Positions 46,169 to 57,291 of a stretch of DNA of 64,000 nt are shown in pieces. Within the stretch, counting starts at the first letter, position 1. The number at the start of each line of letters is the position of its first letter. Both the position numbers and the translations under genes were made by a program. The stretch covers positions 91,150,408 through 91,214,407 of the forward strand of contig OX457036.1 of the NCBI GenBank assembly GCA_949752735.1, read 5' to 3'. The notes beneath the pieces are model-generated. The model searched no databases. It was given only the letters and a program-made list of their open reading frames with translations, and was not told the origin of the DNA. This stretch comes from Lumbricus terrestris (taxonomy: Eukaryota; Annelida; Clitellata; Crassiclitellata; Lumbricidae).

Positions 46169-47913
46169 CAGTGGCGGCTCTACAGAGGAGGCCAGTGGGG
46201 GCAGCTGCCCCCCTTGCTGAGCTCGTGCCCCCCCAGTTGCCCCCCCCAGATTTTCGCGTCCAATTTATTGCAAAATGTGTTACATACTGCCACTGGCCTG
46301 GCATACTGCTTACTTATTTCAAGTTATTTCCTTAGACATAATTAAAGATTCACTTATTAATATTATATTTTCGCGTTAGTAATTATTACTGACACAACAC
46401 TTACTTACTTGCTCATATATGATATATCTAGTCAATAATGGCATGCTCGTAAATCTTTGGTATGAACTATGTATTTAGGATCGTTGGTTTATTTGCGTTA
46501 AGGCTCTTCCGGAAGTTCCGGTCATTGCGGTCAATCTTTCTTTCATGCGATTAATTCGCACGCGGTCGGTTACAGAACTTTCACGTGTTCGTTAAGAATA
46601 ACTTAAAATGAGTGATATTAGACAAATGTTCAGTAAACCGAAAAAGAGGGCTAGAAATGAAGACGAATCTGTGCCTTCTGCCGACATTTCATTAACTTTG
46701 GACTCTTTGGTGGTCACTTCAGAGAGCACGAGTTGCTCGATCGCGCTGTTGGACGATGAACTGCCCGACGATATCATAGATTTTGAATCGAATGTAGAAA
46801 ATCTGGATGAATCTCAGGTGGGTAACTATATGTATAATGTGGTAATCGTTTTTTCATTTAAACGCACGAGCGGTGGTGCAGGTTCTCACTCGATCATTTC
46901 ATTGGAAAATGAAGATGGCCGAGGCCATTAAACGCCCGCTACAGAAAATCGCTTTACCTTTATGTTAAATATAAATGTACACGCTTTTTATAGCAAAAGC
47001 TACTGTCAATCGAAATACTTAACTGTACCCCTTACTATAACTAACATTTGCCTTACTATTGTATGGCCTCGACGCTGACCTACACCACGCCTAAATAAAA
47101 TTATAGTAATTAGGTAAGCTTATAATATAATCACTGACAGTTTGTAGGAGTTTCTATCACCAGTAGCATTTTCAGCTCATCTTAATTACTGCGAACTATC
47201 GAAGTGGTTTATCCGTATACTTGAGGACCGGCAATCACGTGAGTTGTGGTTCGTTAGTATTTGAGATTTCAGGGCTGCCTGGTGGGCCGCTAGTGACAGC
47301 CTTTACTGAATTACTGATAACCCATATTACATTCAATACATTGTACAGTTTGCTGAGTTTGAATATCAACATGTGGCAAATTGTAAATGTTGTCTTATTT
47401 GTTTATTACAGACATTTTCTGAAAGCCAGACTGGAGACGATCCTCCGTTTATATCAGGGCAAGGGAGGCATGAAAGAAGTCCAGGTCCCTCTGACTTGTT
47501 AATTAAAACATATCTGCGAAGTACCATGTCTGATGTTCGGTTAAGTAGTTTAGCAATGCTGTCAATTGAATCTGTTCGTGCAGAATCAATTAATATGGAT
47601 GCTTTTGTGGACGAGTTTGATTCGAGGCACAACAATCGTAAACTTGCTCTTCATTAACTGTATGTACATGTATTGTGTCTAATTGATGTTTGAAATGTAA
47701 ATAAAGTAATTCTGTTTTCAAAATTGATATTTATGTGTATAGCTTAAGGTTGTCGCTACCGTCGCTACGAAAGATAACTTTTCAGTGCCCTTCTGTGTGG
47801 ATTCATGTATGTTGTGCAATAGGTTTTCATAGGCCAGGCTTTAAGCTGACCCCCCATAACGTCCCTTTGCCCCCCCATTGCCCCCCTGTTGGAAAAACCT
47901 AGAGCCGCCACTG
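46169..47913 (+). mobile_element. Internally deleted hAT element (ZMYM1-type) with 8-bp TSD
   Basis: The ends are CAGTGGCGGCTCTA (46169-46182) and TAGAGCCGCCACTG (47900-47913), perfect inverted repeats. CGTGCAGC flanks both sides (46161-46168 and 47914-47921), the 8-bp duplication of hAT elements. Both subterminal regions are C-tract rich (CCCCCC). It encodes a short two-exon frame made of the N- and C-terminal ends of a hAT transposase. The element is probably mobilised in trans. Confidence 0.95.
46608..47657 (+). CDS. Two-exon mini-protein: hAT transposase N-terminus joined to C-terminus
   Basis: Predicted join of exon 1 (46608-46817, 70 codons) and exon 2 (47412-47657, 81 codons plus stop), 151 residues. 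The donor is CTCAG|GTGGGTAACT at 46818. The acceptor is TTGTTTATTACAG| ending at 47411. The phase is 0 and the frame stays open across the join. Exon 1 starts MSDIRQMFSKPKKRARNEDE, a basic NLS-like leader typical of ZMYM1-like hAT transposases. Exon 2 ends with LLIKTYLRSTMSDVRLSSLA, LSIES and DEFDSRH, the hAT C-terminal region associated with dimerisation. The zinc-finger and RNase-H-like catalytic parts are missing, so no transposition activity is expected. AATAAA lies 43 bp after the stop (47700). Expression is unknown; it may be a relic frame or a dominant-negative regulator. Confidence 0.65.
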
Positions 47914-47921
47914 CGTGCAGC

Positions 47922-49309
47922 AGCTATACGGTCGCCAGAGCCTGTCGTTTTAGAAGAGACCACATGGTGTTGTCTAATGCCATGCATGTGTTGTATCTTC
48001 ATAGCTATAAATTAGTGCAATTACCCTACATATGGGTCACATGAAAATCTACTGAAACGCCAACGACCTATACCCAGTATACTTGTGCGCAGTCACAAGA
48101 CATCGCTAAACTGCTTTCCGTGTGACTCGGGTGGGGGCATTAGGTTAGCCTATTCTTACCAGAGTTTCCTATTAAACCAGCACAGCGGTAGCTCTAGATG
48201 CGCGAAATTTGCCACAATCATGTTAACTCACTTAGTTTTATCATGGCTGAAAGTGGTTTGAAAAACTAGACGGGTCTCAGATAATTATTCATCTGGAAAA
48301 TATCAAGGTGTGGGGTTGGGCGAACGAACGGCTGAAGGACGTTCGCCGAGGCGCTCAGCGCCGAGATCGGAAGGGTGTGTCAATGGAGTGTGCCCTCTTA
48401 CAACCGTGAAATATTTTTTCTTTTTTCCACACTGTTATCGTAACATTTTAAGCTGTCAAGTGACCAAAATTACTGTATTATTTCTGTGCTGATAGAAGTG
48501 GTTTAAGACTTTGTTGAAATATGCTTATAAAAATAATGACAATTTCCTTAGCCTATACTTGTTCAGCTTGCCCTCATTGCTCAATAATGAGTTACATTTA
48601 GCAGAAAAGCAAATAACATTGCGTAGATAAAAGATGTCGCTCTAGTCTATTTGACTAAATGTTGGTATCGAGTTTATCTAGTAATAATCGAAAATGTGAT
48701 AGGCCTAAATGCCAGTTAGGCCTAGACCTAAATGTTATAGCACGCGACCCGGGTATGACCCAGAAAATCAAGGCAGGTCGTGAAAACGAATGCCGGGTCG
48801 CAGACACGGACAAACCCGGTTCTCTCTCAGCTTTGTATACTATAGGCCTACTCTATATGTTTAGGTCTACATGTACATATGTATTGATGAGAATTGTACC
48901 AATGTACCAGTTAACATGAAATTATAATTATTAATATTTCACCGACGAGATCTACGCGTGTACGTCTTTGGGGCCAAACTATACTGGTTTTGTTTATACC
49001 CAGCCTGCCTAACAGGCTACAGCGCCTCAACAAGGTAGTCATTGAACTTGAATGATTGAAGCATCGGCCTCCATATAAATTGCCCTCAGTCAAAATACAC
49101 TCAGTAGGCATTGTGTGATCACGTTCAGTTCAAACACGAGAGCCATCCAGGCGGGAGGGATGTGGGTAGATGAAAATCGAATGTTGCTGAACGAACCCAT
49201 TTAAGTGATGAGCGGCGAGAAGAGGTAAGAAGAAGAGAAGGTTGAATTAGAATTCATTCATTCATTTATTTGTTTAAGTATTCAAATAGCGCCAAACCAT
49301 GGAAGTGAT
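47922..49309. other. Non-coding stretch with one repeat relic
   Basis: No gene recognised. 48310-48560 is a relic of the GC-palindrome family: GAAGGACGTTCGCCGAGGCG, CAGCGCCGAG, TTTCCACACTG, AACATTTTAAGCTGTCA, GGTTTAAGACTT. A TTCATTCATTTATTTG tail followed by AAATAGCGCC at 49255-49292 resembles retroposon tails elsewhere. Confidence 0.5.
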
Positions 49310-50267
49310 CCGGTGTGGCATGAAATCCTGTCCGGCATGAAATTATGTCCGGAAAGCGTTGTCATTGGTTCATGTGACCGATGACATCAGATAGCAACTG
49401 TCAAGCTAAAGCATCATGAAATCTTGTCCGGGAAAGACATAAAATACCAAAGATAATAATTCCAGCGCAGCGTGTCCATCTAATAATAGACATCAACATC
49501 TATATTTGGAACTTGTTATTAACAGTAACCACATATCGTTTCCGGTAAAGACCTAAAATACTTAAAATAATAATTCCAACGTCCCATAAAAATTGGGAGC
49601 TATAATTACGACAAATAGGGCCAATTAAATTATTAGCCTAGTCGTAGCCCAGACAGCCTCGTCGTCCCGATGGTGACCCACTGGTGTAATTTGTCCTATA
49701 TACGCGGTCATCGGCTAACTGACATTCCATGACTTTGCCACCATCTCAGCGACTGTCGAACAATTCCGTGGGCCTCAGCGTTGCACACAGTGAGCCCACG
49801 TATTGTTGATGGCCAGATACAAGGCTAACAGTTTGCCATCGGTGAAGAACAGTCTTAAAGAAACTGGGCCCGTCAGCCAAAGTTTGGGTGGGAGGTGTGG
49901 AAGGGTCGGGCGCTGCCTGAATTCAATAGGGAAACAAGATGGGAGGCGTGGGGAGAGGAGGTAGCAACGCAGCCCAGGTTTCAAATTCATTGGCTTCAAA
50001 CAATGGAACCTCGGTAGCCTATTTAGCAACGGCTTTCCCTACACGTGCGCTGCAAGGTTTATCTTGGCGCCAACGTCCACTTGTATGATTGGTGCTTTGT
50101 AGGCTATTTAGGCTAGTGAGCAATGGCATACATGTAACGGCGGAGTCGGACACGATTTCATGCCGGACAATATCTCATACATAGGCCGCATGAAATACTG
50201 TCTTGACAACGGAAGTGGGCGGAGCCGGACAATATTTCATGCCGGACATAATTTCATGCCACACCGG
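49310..50267. mobile_element. Long-TIR element, CCGGTGTGGCATGAAAT family (copy 2, inverted)
   Basis: It starts CCGGTGTGGCATGAAAT and ends with the inverse (50267). The left subterminal block (GCGTTGTCATTGGTTCATGT, AAAGCATCATGAAATCTTG) matches the right side of copy 1. The right block (GACAACGGAAGTGGGCGGAG) matches the left side of copy 1, so the element is reversed. The interior is unrelated and has no transposase. Flanks share only AAGTG. Confidence 0.8.
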
Positions 50268-51459
50268 CAAGTGTGACGGTTGTGACAGGTCAACCTAGAT
50301 AGCTATGCGATTGGTCATCGTACATCAATAGGCCACGCCCATCGCCACCCGTCCGTATGCGAACTGGACAGTGGACACGAACACTAGGCATTCGATACCT
50401 GGACACTGAACGTGCAGTCATGATGAACTTACTATCTTACGCTTATCTTGTGCCGTAGTTTATATAGCTTGTGTATTTAGTAAACGTAGTGTAATACATT
50501 ACACACCAGTTACACTTCCTTTACAGCAAGTGATCCTCTATCGGAAAGGAAGCCAATGCAAAACACCCAGCAAATATTCGGAGACACGTGAGCTTCTGTG
50601 GGAAAGGGAGCCAATGCAAGTCATCCCGCATAAATTATAATAAATTAATAAATTATATTCAGTAACATGGCCGAATCTTGGGATGCGACCAATAAGGTGT
50701 GCTGCTGTGCGCAAGACCAGATCCAAGCACCCAACGTCCCAACCCAAGGCGCCGGAAGACCCACAAAGATGGCGCTGCAGTAGTCAAGACGAGTGACAAC
50801 AATTAGGTTGAAGCAGCAGTGGAGGGTACGTCACCATTGGAGATTTAGGAACGGGAAGGGGTATGTTGGAGGGATCATGGGTAATTTGGGTAAGAGCAGA
50901 GGGTGAATCAAGACAGGGTGTTTGGGAGATGATTGCAGACAGAATAGGGGTCGGTGATGGAGGAATGAAAATTGGATATGTGGATTCAGGAATAGGATTA
51001 GAAATCAGTACGTAATAATTTTGAGGAATATGATTGCAGTAATATATAGGCAACTATGAACTGTGCTCCATAATTTTTATCGTCCAATCCTTTTCTATTT
51101 GTCTGATAATTATTCGTCGTTCTAGCCATTTCCAATCCTTTGGGAATTGAGTCAACACCAATCGTCAGTGGCGCTAGTGTGTCGGAGTGTCAACGGAGAT
51201 CCTGGTTGGTTAGTTCAACTCTCCGCTGTGGCAGCAGAGCTAAAAGACATGAGGAAATCTCTGCTCATCTGCGCCCCCTTGCGAACGTATTAGAAAACTG
51301 ATAAAGCGACACAACTGTGTTGGAGAGGAGATTCGATGGTGTAAAACAAAAGCCACCATTATATGCCGAAGCTAAGAAAGTGGAGGTGCCAATACTACAA
51401 ATCTATAGGAGCCAAAGGAACGTCTTCGATGTCAATGACACTGGTGCTTCTATTCTATA
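50268..51459. other. Non-coding stretch, nothing recognised
   Basis: Two related segments (GGAAAGGAAGCCAATGCAAA at 50540 and GGAAAGGGAGCCAATGCAAG at 50600, about 60 bp apart) form a short direct repeat. Frames at 50784-51053 and 51317-51547 are unrecognised. Confidence 0.45.
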
Positions 51460-52058
51460 CAGGGCCGAATTAAGGCATGTTCGGCCGAACACACAGCGGT
51501 TCCCAACCCGTGGCCCGCGGGCCAAAAGTCGCCCGCCTGGCCTATAAAAATGGCCCGCGGCATCTCAATGAATTAAGAAAAATATATGTAAAATTGACAA
51601 TTTGGATATGATAGAATATATAATTATTTTCTATCACAAATTATTTGATTTGGACGTTAATAAATCGCATCAAACAATCTATTTCGATTCAATTTCAACA
51701 ATTTTATACGCCTTTAGTTAATTAAATTTTAGCCTTGTGGCCCCCTAATGTCTTTCAACTAAGAAAAGTTGGCCCTCGTGTCCTCCAACTTAGAAAAGTG
51801 GCCCGACAGCCAAAAAGGTTGGGAACCACTGCTTTAGGGGGTCCACACATGAGGAAAAAAATGTTTTTGTGGAAAATTTGGTATATCGGTATTGTCACGA
51901 AATTTTGACGAAACGACTAAAAAAACTGTCGTCAGCTATTTTTGCATGAAAATCTGAATTTTTCTAAAGAGATTTGACCAAACGACTATAAAAGGTCATC
52001 AGATTTTTCGGCTGAATATTGCCGAAAAATTCTCCGAACATCTCTTAATCTGGCCCTG
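51460..52058. mobile_element. hAT-like element (CAGGGCC…TTAA ends)
   Basis: Left CAGGGCCGAATTAAG and right CTTAATCTGGCCCTG form a 15-bp inverted pair with two mismatches. Subterminal GACTAAAAAAACTGTCGTCAG-like motifs recur (51921 and 51978). No 8-bp duplication is visible. A second hAT MITE lies inside at 51494-51831. Confidence 0.7.
51494..51831. mobile_element. hAT MITE (CAGCGGTTCCCAAC ends), nested
   Basis: Left CAGCGGTTCCCAACCCGTGG and right GGTTGGGAACCACTG form the inverted termini characteristic of Charlie-like hAT MITEs. TGGCCCGCGGGCC lies just inside. It is 338 bp, AT-rich within and non-coding. No target duplication is evident. Confidence 0.8.
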
Positions 52059-53102
52059 CCAAGACCTATGAAATCTAGATCCAATCATTAATTTTCAAAA
52101 AAACAAGAACTTTTCTAATTATTATTATCTGAAACATTCCTAACAAGTCGAAAATAATCATCAGAGACCCCATAGTGCATAGGTTATTCTTCTGCACACT
52201 TTTGGCATACATTTACTATCAGAGGGCGAAAATTACTTACCTACTTTCACGTCGCTGACGTTACCAACAGACTATATATAACAAGAGGGTAGTATAATGT
52301 CGTGGGGTCGGGTACTATAATTATATCCATAGAGGCATAGAGTCTTTCAGTAAGTAAGTAAATAAGTAAGTATATTGTATTCAACCGCCTGCAGAAGCAT
52401 GATATTGACGCCGTGTATTAACGCCGTGTATTGATGCTGATTTTACTATTGGGGGCCATGCATATTATGCTATGGCCATGTATGTATGTATTCATGGGCG
52501 CCGACTCTGCGAGGCCCGTGAGTGCTCAGCACCACCAGAAATTGGCCATGCGAGGCCCGCCTATGCATGGGCACCACCAGAAATCAGTCAGCAAGATGTG
52601 CTTTTTATGATATTATTTCTTTACTGGCATTGCTTATCTATAAAAATCATTGCGTCTTTTACATATTTTCTTTTATCTCAGTTAGTAGGCCTATACCTTA
52701 CTCTAGTACTCCAGTTTTACCCCGTCCGTTAGTCTGAGCTCTACGAATAGGCTACGAGGAAAACATCGAAATCCTGCTCATTCGATCCGCTTCAGTAATT
52801 TTTTTATTACGGACGAAGGCGACGATTTGAATGACTGTTTCTTTTTATTGTACATGCTAGGCTGTAATATTATTATAATGATCCTCACTTCGCGAGTATC
52901 ACCTCCCAGCATCACAAAAGCTGAGTATTGTTTTGTCTACGTTAATTAACAAATCAGTCTTGACTAAATTGTCTTTGAAAACTATTTGAAAAACTACCTT
53001 CCACAATGTTAACATTGGCTCACTAAAATAATAGTGATTAGTGTAGACAGAATGTTTTGACTTTTTGTGCAAACTTTGAGTCTGTTGAGTGTTGACCTAA
53101 TT
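52059..53102. other. Non-coding stretch with a MITE fragment
   Basis: No gene recognised. 52405-52470 (GACGCCGTGTATTAACGCCG … TTTACTATTGGGGGCCATG) matches the arm of the element at 54042-55229. GAGGCCCG…CACCACCAGAAAT occurs twice at 52513-52585, a 48-bp direct repeat. Confidence 0.5.
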
Positions 53103-53520
53103 AGGGGAGAGTGCTCCAAGGTGCCATGCTAATGAAGATTGTGCTTTTCTTCTGTGTGGATTTCAAGAGAAGCATAAGTTGACCCAAGGAGTGATCAAAT
53201 TTTTTAAGCAATTGGGAAGCCCATTTATTGAAGTCTTAAATCATATCTTTAAACAATGAAATAACGGAAAATACTGATGAGATAACAGCTTAAAATGTCA
53301 CTATTTCATGTCGTGTGGAATTTTTTTTAAACAATGGAAGGGACCGTGGGATGCTTTTCAAGTCTTAAACCACGACAATTTCGTAAAATTGGCAGACTAC
53401 GATGCTACCATCGCAGTGTGACAAAAAAAATCGAAAATGGTTAGGAGTACTGTAACATCCCCTCCCCAATCCCTTCGATCGTCCTTTGACCGCGAGTTTG
53501 TCTTCCCAAAACCATGAACA
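53103..53520. mobile_element. Composite relic: TAGGGGAGAGTGC end plus GC-palindrome family fragment
   Basis: 53103-53215 (TAGGGGAGAGTGCTCCAAGG, ATGCTAATGAAGATTGTGCT, CAAGAGAAGCATAAG) matches the left end of the element at 60831. From about 53216 the text (GAAGTCTTAAATCATA, AACAGCTTAAAATG, CATCGCAGTGTGAC, ACATCCCCTCCCC) matches the internal repeat of the CAGTG/GC-palindrome family in inverted order. Confidence 0.6.
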
Positions 53521-53529
53521 AGTCTCGCA

Positions 53530-53790
53530 ATATCGGCGCTAGGTGAGGCTAGGGGCTAAGCCCCCCAAAAGGTCATCCATTTTTCCCCATGTAAAAATAA
53601 ACATTTTTGACGATTAACCCCTTTAGCACCCCAAAATATTCGTAAACACCTTTGGCGGTCAATATTTCTTGAGATCTTGGTCGATGACTAAAACAAAGTT
53701 CATAAAAAATTGTGCCGACTGGAAACGGAAAATTATCTCCGCAAATTATGCCCCCCCAAAACTGAATTCCTGGCGCCGCCACGGAAGTCT
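53530..53790. mobile_element. Small hAT-like remnant (GGCGCCAGGA ends)
   Basis: Left TATCGGCGCTAGG and right CCTGGCGCCGCCACGG form degraded inverted ends of hAT type, with C-tracts inside (AGCCCCCC and GCCCCCCC). No target duplication is visible. Confidence 0.5.
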
Positions 53791-53968
53791 CCGCCTATGA
53801 ACAGAGGTAATTTCAATAACTCCTATAAAAAAAGGTTAAAAAAATTTCCGCGCTCACGCGCGGATTTTTTCACATTCATTTGGGCACTCACACTCTTCGG
53901 GTCAACTCGGCCTCTATGTATGTATGTATGCTATATAGGCTGCTAGCCTATATCATATGCTGTGCAAG

Positions 53969-53971
<3 letters not shown>

Positions 53972-54042
<71 letters not shown>
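53972..54042. repeat. (TA)n microsatellite
   Basis: About 35 TA units abutting the left end of the next element. Confidence 0.97.
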
Positions 54043-54044
<2 letters not shown>

Positions 54045-54204
54045 ATGCTGCTACCGCCGTGTATTGACTTAATTTACTCTCGGGGTCCATGTTTAATAAG
54101 CTGCTATTAGCGCCGTGTATTATGCACACCTATGCCGCTATGCGCACAGGGATACATACATAAAATACGGGCGTGATTGCAGAAGACGGAACCGCTAGTT
54201 TAGC

Positions 54205-54330
54205 GGTTAGGGTCAGGTTAAGCGTCGTGAGGGTCAGTTAGGGCCAGGTTAAGCGTCGTGAGGGTCGGTTAGGGTCAGGTTAAGCGTCGTGAGGGTCGGT
54301 TAGGGTTAGGTTTAGGGTTAGTGTCGTCAT
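54205..54330 (+). repeat. 31-bp tandem repeat with TTAGGG-like words
   Basis: AGCGTCGTGAGGGTC occurs at 54221, 54252 and 54283, separated by (C/G)(A/G)GTTAGGG(T/C)(C/T)AGGTTA text. It ends in GGTTAGGGTTAGGTTTAGGG. Confidence 0.93.
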
Positions 54331-54764
54331 TAGATACTATATACTATTGTAGGATCTCTCTAGGCACTCGGCAAATACGAGGTTATAGTTGACTAGATTG
54401 TTGAGGAACTAACTTTGGATGTTTTACGAGTTTATTTCACGTTGATAACGGATGTGTTGTTAATAGTGATAATCTTCATGGTAACATCATTGTCTGTCGC
54501 AACGACTAAGCTAACTCTGATGATGATCAACTCTACGACAACGACGACCTCTAACTGCAGACCGACCAGCCCAGACTTCAGATCACAGGCCCTTTATATA
54601 GTGCTTCGTTCAGTTCGCTTGGTTACTGACTGCTATTTTTAGTTAGCTGCCCAAAGTAGCATTCTTGAATTCGTTGCTAACAACCGATAGATCTCACCCT
54701 CGATCTTTGCCTCTGCTTTGTCTGTAGTCAGTCTGCACTCTGCCTTCCTGCCATCTGCCTTCTC

Positions 54765-54979
<215 letters not shown>

Positions 54980-55328
54980 CTGCGCTCATCCAGTCTGTTA
55001 TGCCTGTCTGTCTGTGACCTTATACAGTATACACTCTCCTTATCTCTCCGTGTCTTCCTCCTTCTCTCTCTGTACTAACCTATGAGTCAGCCACGCTCCT
55101 ACACTATACTAAAATCGCTACAAACTAGCGGTTCCGTGTTCTGCAATTAATAGCTGCCTGTATAGCATAATTATATACATGGACCCCCGATAGTAAATTA
55201 AGTCAACACACTGCGGCAATAGCAGCCTACAAAGTATGGTTCTCATAATATAATTATAGTCATGTGGCACTAATAGCACCTTTGTTAATAATTTTATACT
55301 ATGGCATGGGTATTATAATATACCGGTA

Positions 55329-55560
55329 CTAGCTGAATTACCCGGCGTTGCCCGGGAAATTTCGGTTTTTAGTTCCCACTTCCCAGTCAGGCCGCTCCCA
55401 CGCCCGGGAAATTTCTGTTTTCGTCGCCCGCCACGCCTGACCCCGCTCTCACGCCGCCCTTCTCAACTCGCCTTCTTCCATCGGCCCCAGCCCAGTCTAA
55501 CCACCTTTGGTGCCCGGCGTTGCCCGTGAAATTTAGGTTTTCGGTTCAACCCAACTCCCA
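55329..55560 (-). mobile_element. Helitron 3' terminus with iterated end motifs, inverted
   Basis: On the minus strand the terminus reads …CCCGGGCAACGCCGGGTAATTCAGCTAG with the next base T, a Helitron 3' end. Two further partial copies of the GCCCGGCGTTGCCCG…GAAATTT motif follow at 55401 and 55511. The 5' TC end was not located. Confidence 0.65.
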
Positions 55561-56684
55561 CCCGTCCATGTTTACGCTATAGTCAGCATTTTTGCGAAAC
55601 CGCGTGCCAAAAGATCTGCCCTCGGCGAAAAGTGAGGTTAAAAATCAATTTTTTCGTTGAAAATCGATCGGCGAAAATTATTGCGTCTTAAATAGGCTAC
55701 TGATACATACGACGCGATATAGGTATTAATTAACGGAATAACGCGCTATAGGCTAATTTTAAAATCGGCCATGACGTCATTAATGTACTGGGTTCAATCA
55801 CCAATATATCATCGATGGTCTCAATGTTTGCTGAAGATGATGGTTAAAAGCAAATGGCGTCTTAACAGTGTTAGGATTCGGGTAGAAAAATTAAATTTTC
55901 AAGCGCGGCAAAAGGTAAGATTTTTGGATCGCGAATCCCGATAGTGTTGTCATGGGGTGGTTAGAAGTTGTTTTGTAATTATTTGGAAAAATCGGTCGCG
56001 TGGACGAGGAGATTTTTTATCAAGCACACGTTACAACTTGAATTTTATAGGTTTAGATAGTCCAGGTCTGGAATGGCTCTTGAAATATACAGTGCATGTC
56101 TCAACGCCGCTTGCGATAGAAAAAGACACTGCATGGACGCAAAATACACAGTGTATTTTTCGCCCCCTTATAGTAGGCCTATATGTATAGTTGTATACCA
56201 CAATGTTCATAAATCCTTAACAGTGAATGATGATTTCATTATGACAGCTTGAAAAATGCTCCAAACCCGACATATATCGAAAGTTATCGACGTCTTAAAA
56301 TTAAGGCAACGATCCCTTGAAGGTTGTGAAGTTTTAATCATTAGTTGGACCCTCTGCAAATACAATCTATGATAACTGCCACCTTGTGATCGAAACCTCT
56401 TTTGCGTGGCAGGTCGGCGAAAATTTTGCCCGACTTTACCTGATGTCCGACTTTATGTTAGGTCTCCATAGCTAGGGCTGTTCCAAATATGATATTAAAA
56501 TTTAGACTAGTACCAGTTAATCCTTTTTAAGGCTGATACTAGGGTTAAACACCTTTAATTTGACTCTTTAAGTCGAGAAGAGCACTTTGGATTTTTGGAG
56601 TTTACGATTAGAAGTAGGCCTAATTGAAAGGGCCTTTTAACTTATGAAGTTTTCAGCATATTGTTCACACAAAATTATAAATTA
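55561..56684. other. Non-coding stretch, nothing recognised
   Basis: Frames near 55957-56190 have no motif. It may be the body of the Helitron that ends at 55329. Confidence 0.4.
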
Positions 56685-57062
56685 CTAGATGTGTTACCCG
56701 GCGTTGCCCGGGAAATTTAGGGTTTTAAACACTATACTCCACTGTGGTACCCATCGTTGACCGCTAAATTTAGGGTTTTCGCCAACCCTCCACCCCACTC
56801 CGCTTCCCTAAAAGCCAAACTTCACCCGTCTCTGCGGGGCGCTAGGGAAGTTATTACTGGGCGAATATGACGCCATACGGACTGTAGACTCTTAACTAAA
56901 GCGTTAGGTGAGCGATTATTGATAAATTCTGTCTTAAAACGCTAATAACTCTGGTTTTAAATTGAATTAAAGGCTGAACATAGTTGCTTTGACCTTATAA
57001 TTTGGGTAAAAATCAATTGCACAAATTTTGTTAAACCGAGCCTATTTTATTACGAAGAGTCA

Positions 57063-57094
<32 letters not shown>

Positions 57095-57127
57095 GGAAGG
57101 ACAAACATTAACACTTATAATATAAGA
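56685..57127 (-). mobile_element. Short non-autonomous Helitron, inverted
   Basis: On the minus strand it starts TCTTATATTATAAGTG (57127 downward) after an A. It ends CCCGGGCAACGCCGGGTAAC…CTAG at 56685 with T following: hairpin, CTRR end and A^T target all fit. It is 443 bp, includes a CA/TA microsatellite (57063-57094) and has no coding capacity. Confidence 0.72.
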
Positions 57128-57291
57128 TACCACAGTCCCCTTTTTGGACGGGGACTGTGCATAATTGCAGTGACCGCTCATACGCTAGCCATCGTCTGTT
57201 AAGAACAGAGTCTGCAAAAACGAACGATGAAGCTATATTTGAAGACCCGTGAACCCACTTTGTAGTGTCTCTTACAGTCGAGTCGACGAAC
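57128..57291 (-). repeat. 3' flank of receptor 3, also present at 62585-62700
   Basis: Blocks CATCG(T/A)(C/T)TGTTA, GAACA(G/C)AGT, TGCAAAAACGAA and GAA(G/A)ACCC(G/A)(T/C)GAAC recur at 62585-62700 in the same order and orientation. Confidence 0.75.

Noticed and set aside
54205..54330. Interstitial telomere
   Set aside because: Units are 31 bp with GCGTCGTGAGGGTC between TTAGGG words, so it is an element-internal minisatellite, not (TTAGGG)n.
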